A stretch of 64,000 nt of DNA from Candidatus Jettenia caeni (GTDB taxonomy: Bacteria; Planctomycetota; Brocadiia; Brocadiales; Brocadiaceae), in the NCBI GenBank assembly GCA_000296795.1, contig BAFH01000003.1, positions 1,674,401 to 1,738,400 on the forward strand. The letters run 5' to 3'. The stretch's first letter is position 1. Each line of letters begins with the position of its first letter. This document shows, in pieces, positions 57,301-64,000 of the stretch. The translations under genes and the position numbers were made by a program. Under the pieces are notes generated by a model. That model was not told the DNA's origin. It saw nothing but the letters and a program-made list of their open reading frames with translations, and ran no database searches.

Positions 57301-59667
57301 ATGGGAATTAAACGTTTTGTACAGTGCGCTGCTGCGGTTATTCTTATAGCCTTCACACTCTTTATCTTCATAAGTTTTCTCAGCTATTCTCCCAATGACC
57401 CTCCCTTTGCAGATTATCCCGGTAATAATTCTGTAAGGAATTTTTGTGGAAAAGCAGGGGCATTCGTTGCAGGATATGCCATGGCGGGTTTGGGTAAGAC
57501 CTCCTACCTGATAGTCATCTTGCTGGCGCTGTTAGGGGTATTGTATCTTTACAGAAAGGATATAGAATTCCTTTGGGTAAAAATAATGGGAGCAGTTTTA
57601 TTGCTATTCTCGGTGGCCTCCTTGCTAACCCTGACATGTTACGCATCGAAAAAGTCTCTCCTTTCAGCCAATTTAGGGGGAATCTTTGGGCTTGTCATTA
57701 CTTCCAGGCTCTATGAGTATTTCAGTCTTACGGGCACTATCATTATTCTGGCATCGGGATTTGCTCTATCTGTTATGCTCATCCTGAATGTTACTCCCGT
57801 CTCTCCATTTCTGAGCGGCGCGCCAAAAGAAAAAAAAATCAAACGGGCTTCAACAAACGATGCTAAAATAGGTAAAGATGCTAAAATGAATAGCGCTGAG
57901 GCAGATAATTCTCAGGCGAAAGGTATCCGTACTTTCCGGCAATCGAAGGAGAATGAGATTGAAGATTTAAGCAGTGTGGCGGATAATTGTATTGATGAAC
58001 AGCCAATACCTGCACCGGTAAGAGAAATAAAGAATGAACCGCTCAAACTCATGAGTAAATTTCAAAAACCACGGGAGGCAAAAGAGATTCAAGAAACCCG
58101 GAAGACCCCGCATGCCGAACAACATCCCGAAGAGGAAGGGGGAGATGCTTATGCGGAAACTGCGAAAAAAAAGGATTCTTCCTATACATTGCCGCAACTG
58201 GATCTGCTGGAAAAGCCTGTTGCAAAGCAATCGGAGGATGACTGGGATCAAATTACACAGCGTGCTCATGTTTTAAAAAATGCCCTTGAGCAGTTTAATA
58301 TAAAATCAGAGGTCGTGGAAATTGAAAGAGGGCCTGTTATTACCATGTATGAACTGGAACTAGCCCCGGGGACAAAGGTCGGTAAGCTGGTGAGTCTTTC
58401 AGATGATCTGGCAATCGCCCTGAAGGCGCCCAGTGTAAGGATTGTCGCACCGCTCCTTGGGAAGTCGTCCATTGGTGTGGAAGTTCCCAATGTACAAAGA
58501 AAAACCGTGATGTTACGGGAGTTGCTGGATGCGTCTGATGAACTCCGGAAAAAAATGGCCATCCCGCTCCTGATCGGTAAGGATGTTGCCGGAAATCCCG
58601 TAATATCAGACTTAGCCGCTATGCCTCATTTACTTATTGCCGGAACGACCGGTTCCGGAAAATCAGTTTGTTTAAATTCCATTATCTTAAGTATCCTATT
58701 CTTACGGCATCCCAGCGATATTCAGCTTTTGCTGGTAGACCCCAAAATGGTTGAATTTTCCTTATTTCGGGAAATTCCCCATTTAATAAGCCCGGTAGTG
58801 ACAGATATGAAAAAAGCCGCTGCTGTGCTGGAATGGGCAGTAAATAAAATGGAAGAACGGTACGCCTTATTGGCGAGCGTCGGGGTAAAGCACATCAATG
58901 GGTATAACAGATTGGGAATGGCTGAGATCAAAAAACGTCTGAATCCGGAAGGTGATGCCAGTCTTGATGATGTACCTTTCTATCTGCCTCATATCGTTAT
59001 TGTCGTTGATGAGCTGGCCGATTTGATGATGGTGGCATCGAAAGAGGTGGAAGGCTCGGTAATTCGCCTTTCTCAGAAATCACGTGCTGTGGGTATTCAT
59101 CTCATACTCGCAACACAACGGCCATCGGTTGATGTTATTACCGGATTAATTAAGTCAAATCTACCCTCCAGGATATCATTTTACGTTGCTTCAAAAGTAG
59201 ATTCGAGAACAATCCTTGACCAGAATGGGGCAGAGAAGCTGTTGGGAGGGGGAGATATGTTGTTTTTACCACCCGGAACGTCAAAACTGGTACGCGTGCA
59301 GGGGGCATATGTAAGTGATGAAGAGGTACGGAATGTGGTTGAATATCTTACGAAATGCGCTGCACCACAGTTTAACCCGGAATTGAAGAGCTGGAAAGGC
59401 GCATCAGACAAAGATAACAGAGCGAAAGATAACCTTTACCATGAGGCGGTAAGGATTGTACTCGAGACGCAAAGAGGCTCTGTTTCCCTCTTACAGAGAA
59501 GGCTTGAGATCGGATATTCACGTGCTGCCAAGTTGATTGATCTCATGGCAGATGACGGAATCGTTGGGGAATATAAGGGTAGCCAGGCGCGAGAAGTATT
59601 TTTAACTCTGGAAGAATGGGACTCCCAGATGGCCCATGCGGATCAGGAAGAAATGGATAATGCATAG
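57301..59667 (+). CDS. ftsK: DNA translocase FtsK/SpoIIIE
   Basis: 788 residues. Four N-terminal helices (~10-165: FVQCAAAVILIAFTLFIFIS, YLIVILLALLGVLY, IMGAVLLLFSVASLLTL, IIILASGFALSVML), a charged linker (~180-310), then the motor: VEIERGPVITMYELELAPG, Walker A GTTGSGKS, DPKMVEFSLF, Walker B VVDELADLM, and TQRPSVDVITG. C-terminal gamma winged helix (QRGSVSLLQRRLEIGYSRAAKLID) which reads KOPS-like sequences. Segregates chromosome ends at the septum. AAGGAATACT gives a weak site before ATG. Confidence 0.95.
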   Translation: MGIKRFVQCAAAVILIAFTLFIFISFLSYSPNDPPFADYPGNNSVRNFCGKAGAFVAGYAMAGLGKTSYLIVILLALLGVLYLYRKDIEFLWVKIMGAVLLLFSVASLLTLTCYASKKSLLSANLGGIFGLVITSRLYEYFSLTGTIIILASGFALSVMLILNVTPVSPFLSGAPKEKKIKRASTNDAKIGKDAKMNSAEADNSQAKGIRTFRQSKENEIEDLSSVADNCIDEQPIPAPVREIKNEPLKLMSKFQKPREAKEIQETRKTPHAEQHPEEEGGDAYAETAKKKDSSYTLPQLDLLEKPVAKQSEDDWDQITQRAHVLKNALEQFNIKSEVVEIERGPVITMYELELAPGTKVGKLVSLSDDLAIALKAPSVRIVAPLLGKSSIGVEVPNVQRKTVMLRELLDASDELRKKMAIPLLIGKDVAGNPVISDLAAMPHLLIAGTTGSGKSVCLNSIILSILFLRHPSDIQLLLVDPKMVEFSLFREIPHLISPVVTDMKKAAAVLEWAVNKMEERYALLASVGVKHINGYNRLGMAEIKKRLNPEGDASLDDVPFYLPHIVIVVDELADLMMVASKEVEGSVIRLSQKSRAVGIHLILATQRPSVDVITGLIKSNLPSRISFYVASKVDSRTILDQNGAEKLLGGGDMLFLPPGTSKLVRVQGAYVSDEEVRNVVEYLTKCAAPQFNPELKSWKGASDKDNRAKDNLYHEAVRIVLETQRGSVSLLQRRLEIGYSRAAKLIDLMADDGIVGEYKGSQAREVFLTLEEWDSQMAHADQEEMDNA

Positions 59668-60097
59668 GCGGCCAATATGCCTATTTCTTCGGGGGTGCAA
59701 AGGCATATGCATCAAGCTAACTACCACAAAACCCCGGGGTAAGGGAACAGGACTGGGGTGCAAAGGCATATGCATCAAGCTAACCCGTAATCCCCCTTGA
59801 TCCCCCTTTAGAAAAGGGGGAAAATCCCTTGTTTTTCCTTTTCTAAACTTATCCTTCCTTCCCCCTTTTTAAAGGGGAGTTAGGGGGGATTAGAAGAGAA
59901 CATGGACACATGCTGTTCTTTTTACAAGGAGATACCTCCTTTTTTATGGAACAATGTCCTTAGCCTGATGCATATGGGGGAGCAAGGTTAAAGCCTTGCC
60001 CTACATTTTATATAAGAGATAAAAGGTGCCAAAAGGCCTCTTGTTTGTTCTGCCTTCCTTGATAGAGGGAGGTAAATTGAAGGAAAAAGACTATAGT
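59668..60097. repeat. Repeat-filled gap between ftsK and rimO
   Basis: Contains two tandem copies of AAGGCATATGCATCAAGCTAA (about 59699-59719 and 59763-59783), a MITE-like unit at 59788-59892 with ~33-base inverted ends (TAATCCCCCTTGATCCCC... against ...AGTTAGGGGGGATTA), a tail shared with the 49.1-kb copy, an inverted TGATGCATATGGG at 59966-59978, and a GCAAGG-TTAAAG-CCTTGC REP near 59983. No gene seen before rimO. Confidence 0.75.
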
Positions 60098-61429
60098 ATG
60101 AAATCAAAAAAAGTTGCTTTAATCAATTTAGGATGTCCAAAGAACCTGGTAGATGCAGAAGAGATTATCGGCAGGGTTGCAGATAGCGGGAGTACGATTT
60201 GTCAATACCCTGAGGATGCAGAGATACTCATTATAAATACCTGCGGCTTTATTGAAGACTCTAAACAGGAGTCAATTGATACCATATTGAAAATGGCAAA
60301 GCTCAAGGAAGATGCGCGATGTAAAAAAATTATCGTAACCGGCTGTCTGGCCCAAAGATATCCGCAGGAATTGAAAAACGATGTTCCTGAAATTGATCAT
60401 GTGGTAGGTTTGAAAGACTTTGATACCCTAACGGATTTATCTGGTTCTGGTAAAAAGAGGAAAAAAGGTTCCCTGCAGTGTAATGATGATTGGCGTAACC
60501 GTATCAGATTGACCCCAAGACATTATGCATATCTCAGGATTTCTGATGGGTGCGATAATCGTTGCAGCTATTGTGCCATTCCCGATATACGAGGGAAATT
60601 TTCCAGCCGGACGCTGGAGAGCCTCGTAGAAGAGGCGCAACACATGGCATCTGAAGGTGTCAGGGAAATTCATGTTATTTCACAGGATACGACCTCCTAC
60701 GGTATAGATTTGTATGGAAAATTTAAACTGCATGTGCTTTTAGGGAGATTATCAGAAATACAAGGTATTGAGTGGATACGGATATTGTATACTCATCCAA
60801 AGCATTTCTATCCGGAGCTTATTCATACGATAGCTGACCAGGCTAAAATTTGCAAATATGTGGATTTACCTATCCAGCATATCAACGATAGTATCCTGAA
60901 AAAGATGGGGCGGGGAGTAACCCATGCGCATATTGATACACTGATCAATGATTTACGCAACCATATTCCTCAGCTTTTTGTAAGGACTTCTGTTATCGTT
61001 GGATTTCCCGGAGAAACAGAAGAACAATTTCATGAGCTTTTAACCTTTATCCAGGCTACCCGATTTGAGAGATTAGGGGTATTTGCTTACTCAAAAGAAG
61101 ATGCTACACCTGCTGCATCTTTTAAAAAGCAAATACCGAAAAGAGTAAAAGAACAGCGTTTAAAGGAGGTCATGCTCGCACAGCAAAAAATTATTTTAGA
61201 AAAACATAAAAATTTAGTAGGCAATTCAATCCCTGTTATTATCGATGAGAAAAATGAAACGAATGGAGGATGGTTCGGAAGAACATATGGTGATGCGCCT
61301 GATGTGGATAGTAAAGTGATTATTGAAGAAAATCATTTGAAAATTGGTGACATTAAAAATATGATAATTACAGGTACCTCAGGATATGATTTGATAGGAA
61401 CACGGATAAAAAAGAGAAAAGAGGACTAA
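60098..61429 (+). CDS. rimO: Ribosomal protein S12 methylthiotransferase RimO
   Basis: 443 residues from ATG 60098; an upstream in-frame ATG at 60026 would add 24 residues lacking family similarity. Three N-terminal cluster Cys in NLGCPKN, NTCGFI and TGCLAQRYP; radical SAM CDNRCSYC; GFPGETEEQF; C-terminal TRAM domain (~380-443, NLVGNSIPVIIDEKN, YGDAPDVDSKVI). YGDAPDVD-type ending and GCPKNLVD distinguish RimO from MiaB. Modifies Asp of S12. Ends one base before pgsA. Confidence 0.95.
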   Translation: MKSKKVALINLGCPKNLVDAEEIIGRVADSGSTICQYPEDAEILIINTCGFIEDSKQESIDTILKMAKLKEDARCKKIIVTGCLAQRYPQELKNDVPEIDHVVGLKDFDTLTDLSGSGKKRKKGSLQCNDDWRNRIRLTPRHYAYLRISDGCDNRCSYCAIPDIRGKFSSRTLESLVEEAQHMASEGVREIHVISQDTTSYGIDLYGKFKLHVLLGRLSEIQGIEWIRILYTHPKHFYPELIHTIADQAKICKYVDLPIQHINDSILKKMGRGVTHAHIDTLINDLRNHIPQLFVRTSVIVGFPGETEEQFHELLTFIQATRFERLGVFAYSKEDATPAASFKKQIPKRVKEQRLKEVMLAQQKIILEKHKNLVGNSIPVIIDEKNETNGGWFGRTYGDAPDVDSKVIIEENHLKIGDIKNMIITGTSGYDLIGTRIKKRKED

Positions 61430-62005
61430 ATGAACTCATTTGATTTCTCACGATGTGCGGCATTCAATCTACCGAACCGGTTAACCCTCATGCGGCTTTT
61501 GCTGGCGATAGTGTTTTTCATCTTCTTATCGTACCGTTACTATAATATTGCCCTTGTTTCCTATCTGTTCGCATGGCTAACCGACTGGTTAGATGGCTAC
61601 CTGGCGCGCAAAAAAGGCCTCCTGACAGATTTCGGACGCATCGCCGACCCGTTTGTAGATAAAATCATTGTCTGTGGCGGATTTATATTACTCATACAGC
61701 ATGCCCACGATATCATACCTCCCTGGATGGTTGTCGTTATTGTAGCCAGAGAGTTTCTTGTCAACAGCCTGAGAAGTTATTCGGAATCAAAGGGGATTGA
61801 ATTTGGAGCAACGATATGGGGCAAGGCAAAGATGTTTACTCAGTCTTTTACCATTAGCCTCATTTTGCTGTTCTTTGCTTATTTCGAGCATTTTATGGCT
61901 GTTAAACAGGGAATTATCGTCATGCTTTGGCTTACGGTAATCATCACTCTGGTTTCCGGCATTAAATACATGGTCAAAGCCGGCCCGGCAATTTTGATGA
62001 AATAG
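61430..62005 (+). CDS. pgsA: CDP-diacylglycerol-glycerol-3-phosphate 3-phosphatidyltransferase
   Basis: 191 residues. CDP-alcohol phosphotransferase signature D-W-L-DG-YLAR then GRIADPFVD, i.e. DxxDGxxAR...GxxxDxxxD in full. N-terminal NLPNRLTLMRLLLA is typical for PgsA. Four to five membrane helices. Makes phosphatidylglycerophosphate for anionic phospholipids. Starts directly at the RimO stop, same order rimO-pgsA as in many bacteria. Confidence 0.9.
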   Translation: MNSFDFSRCAAFNLPNRLTLMRLLLAIVFFIFLSYRYYNIALVSYLFAWLTDWLDGYLARKKGLLTDFGRIADPFVDKIIVCGGFILLIQHAHDIIPPWMVVVIVAREFLVNSLRSYSESKGIEFGATIWGKAKMFTQSFTISLILLFFAYFEHFMAVKQGIIVMLWLTVIITLVSGIKYMVKAGPAILMK

Positions 62006-62045
62006 TAAATTTCATTTCTTAATCTTCTCTCGTTCAATCTCATCG

Positions 62046-62269
62046 TAATCCCCCTTGGTCCACCTTTAGAAAAGGGGGAAAATGTGCAAATGTTTAAAAT
62101 GTGTGGATGTTCAGAAAAAGGGAAAAATGGGTGGGTGTTTTAGAAAAAGGAAATTTGGGAAGCTTTATCAAAGGGGGAATACAGGGATTGTCAATACCCT
62201 TCCTTCCTTCCTAAAATGAAGGAAACAACCCCGTCTCCCCCTTTTCTAAAGGGGGACCAAGGGGGATTA
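62046..62269. repeat. MITE-like element with 34-bp terminal inverted repeats
   Basis: Left end 62046-62079 (TAATCCCCCTTGGTCCACC...) and right end 62236-62269 are exact complements except one base. The 156-base inside has no ORF. Related copies at 59788-59892 and 49066-49190. Between pgsA and the next gene (62006-62350) I see nothing else. Confidence 0.85.
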
Positions 62270-62350
62270 ATTCCTCTTGCTTTCAGGACTGTGCCACAAT
62301 TACTTTTAGTCTGTCCGGCATGGTTGTTTTCCTTCTCCTGATGACTTTTA

Positions 62351-63991
62351 TCAGGCTGCACTCACGCGCACCTGTATCGCATCATTTAATGCCTTTAGTA
62401 AATCTTCAAGGTTAACAGGATTGATCTGTACTGCTTGTCCCAGGCTAATTGTCCTGGCTAAGGTGTTTCTGAGGATAGGATTTTTCAGTTGTTTAAATCC
62501 AAAATTTATTAAAACATCGAGGGTTTGCGGGTATTGTTTAATCAATTGATAAACATTTGTGCTTGCGGTTGCGATTCTGATTTGTTCTGAAGGTTCTTCT
62601 TGTACGTCGAGTTGCATAGTCTTCCATGCATTGATACCAAAGCAGAACATGGCAGCATATTCAATAAAGCCGCTGATTCCCAGGAGCGCATAAAGTTGCG
62701 GATACAGATGCGATGCGACCGGTTGAGATACAACCCTGAACAGACACCCAACATTTATCAGGATAAATGTTGCATTGAGTAGTCTTGTACTGCACAGCTT
62801 TACTCCTTTGCTTAAAGGGATCATCTTGGAAGCACATCCCAGGATCATCATACTGATAAACCCGATAAATATAGCATGCCGATATGCGCCAAACAGGGCA
62901 TGGGAAGTGCGTTCCCCCGAAAATGCTTCATAAATGGTATAGGTGAGTAATGCAGTCTCTGAGACAAATAGCCAGACAAGGGCGGCCCGGATAAATTTTC
63001 TGAATCCGGTCGGCAGGTTAACCGTGTTCTTCACTGCTTTTTTGGTATTGAACAGATTTAAACTATAGATAAACAAAAATACCCCGCATGCCTCCATAAT
63101 CCCTGCGAGACAAAACACCACCGTAAAGAAACCGTGGAGATTTGTAGTATATTCCCGGTAAAATTCCGATATCGTTCTTAAAGCAATGGAGATGTTTAGG
63201 ATATACAGAACGTAGATGCTTATTTTCTTGTTAGGCTCCTGGATTCCCAGAAATATCGGCAGGGTCTTTGCAAATATTCCAATAATAACCATACAGGCAA
63301 ACCCTACAATTTGTATATGCCGGACAGGACTTCTGAATATTTCAGGAATGTTTGTATTGTTAACTACGGTAAAATGGAAATATAAAGCAACAAAAGTAAT
63401 AGCCTGGAAGAGGAACCAGAGATAACTTGATATGAGGAATCCTTCGTAGATTTCGAATTTCTTTTTTCCCGATGTGAGATAGGTTGCGCAGATGACGTAA
63501 ATAAAGATAAGTATCGATACGACTTGCAGTGTACATCCAATCAGGACGGGGATTTTCAAAAAGAAGAAACCGGTATAATAGGAGATTGTCTTAAAAACAA
63601 AGGAGAGAAAAATACCTGCAAGCATTAAGAAAAAGGATTTATATGCCAGTGGAGTGCTATACAGTATAGTACTCCAGAATTTAGGCAATGCAAAATATGA
63701 AATTCCCATGATAAAGAGGCCTACCCATCCATATACCTGCGTATCACCATGGGTTTCCGTAAGTATCCAGGATACGGAAGCGAAGGAATTATGAAATGCC
63801 ATATAGGCTAAGAGTGATGCCCCGTAGAGACATCCTGTTGAGAGTGCAATAATGATAGACGTTTTAACAAAGATCTCATAGACATGCTCGGTTTGCGGCT
63901 TTGTGATCGCGGCTTCATTCGTTGTGCCAACCTCTCCATCGATAAGTTTTTGAAGGTCGTCAATCAGTTTGGTGGGATTGACGTTATGCAT
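62351..63991 (-). CDS. NnrS-like / haem-oxidase-subunit-I-like membrane protein with DUF1858 tail
   Basis: 546 residues, possibly longer: the frame stays open to the window edge, ATG at 63991 being the last visible start. About 12 helices. HGDTQVYGWVGLFIMGISYFALPKF resembles the HGH..VFGWV helix of NnrS and of cytochrome oxidase subunit I; other His in HIQIVGFACMV and FGAYRHAIFIGFISMM could be haem or copper ligands. C-terminal ~70 residues (STNVYQLIKQYPQTLDVLINFGFK) are a DUF1858 domain, found near hybrid-cluster and nitrogen-oxide proteins. Suggests a role in NO metabolism, by inference. Confidence 0.65.
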   Translation of the reverse strand: MHNVNPTKLIDDLQKLIDGEVGTTNEAAITKPQTEHVYEIFVKTSIIIALSTGCLYGASLLAYMAFHNSFASVSWILTETHGDTQVYGWVGLFIMGISYFALPKFWSTILYSTPLAYKSFFLMLAGIFLSFVFKTISYYTGFFFLKIPVLIGCTLQVVSILIFIYVICATYLTSGKKKFEIYEGFLISSYLWFLFQAITFVALYFHFTVVNNTNIPEIFRSPVRHIQIVGFACMVIIGIFAKTLPIFLGIQEPNKKISIYVLYILNISIALRTISEFYREYTTNLHGFFTVVFCLAGIMEACGVFLFIYSLNLFNTKKAVKNTVNLPTGFRKFIRAALVWLFVSETALLTYTIYEAFSGERTSHALFGAYRHAIFIGFISMMILGCASKMIPLSKGVKLCSTRLLNATFILINVGCLFRVVSQPVASHLYPQLYALLGISGFIEYAAMFCFGINAWKTMQLDVQEEPSEQIRIATASTNVYQLIKQYPQTLDVLINFGFKQLKNPILRNTLARTISLGQAVQINPVNLEDLLKALNDAIQVRVSAA

Positions 63992-64000
63992 CTTGGCAAA

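Overview
The window looks like a piece of a planctomycete-type chromosome carrying two neighbouring prophages. The host genes include smpB, a PBP4-type carboxypeptidase, an L,D-transpeptidase, ftsH, feoB with a DtxR-FeoA fusion, rnc, pheA, tpiA, secG, yicC, gmk, coaC, dut, ftsK, rimO, pgsA and a multi-pass NnrS-like protein with a DUF1858 tail. The cell-wall enzymes and outer-membrane-type proteins say Gram-negative-like envelope. Protein style, REP/MITE content and gene set remind me of anammox planctomycetes (Brocadiales), but that is inference from reading alone.
1-20552: structural half of a tailed (siphovirus-like) prophage, all genes rightward until the integrase. Order: C-terminus of an Mu F-like head protein (cut by the window start), lipoprotein, protease with nested scaffold, DUF2190-like decoration protein, major capsid protein, head-tail connectors, tail terminator, tail tube, tail assembly chaperone with a probable -1 frameshift, tape measure, baseplate/hub proteins with NHL propellers, NlpC/P60 peptidase (start disrupted), tail fibre, then a leftward tyrosine integrase ending next to a tRNA-Leu(CAG). 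Packaging and early genes lie left of the window. Almost every gene junction in the first 7.7 kb carries a tract of a 9-bp GGTTTAAAC-like repeat, and a leftward small membrane protein with its own strong promoter sits inside the tail operon.
20637-30047: an AT-rich filamentous (inovirus-like) prophage, apparently complete: CI-like repressor, hairpin-rich origin region, Rep_trans replication protein, secretin, candidate ssDNA-binding protein, small membrane proteins, major coat protein, pIII-like adsorption protein with Ca-binding-type repeats, pVI-like protein, Zot/pI ATPase, a 21-bp perfect inverted repeat, then leftward integrase-hicA-hicB. It is bounded by a 41-bp direct repeat that is the 5' half of tRNA-Leu. 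The attachment core lies inside the 3' end of the repressor gene, so integration changes the repressor C-terminus; integration also leaves the tRNA's native promoter pointing at integrase-hicAB, while the only intact tRNA copy sits behind the repressor. This arrangement (repressor-attP-integrase, as in integration-dependent immunity of some mycobacteriophages) is the most interesting thing in the window.
30089-64000: chromosome. Operon-like groups are response receiver/PBP4/methyltransferase; feoB/RseC-like/DtxR-FeoA (promoter with an inverted repeat just downstream); NYN protein/rnc/small protein (leftward); pheA/tpiA/secG/yicC/gmk/coaC/dut; and rimO/pgsA. Intergenic gaps are filled by several short inverted-repeat families (REP- and MITE-like) and by a two-repeat CRISPR-like remnant without cas genes.
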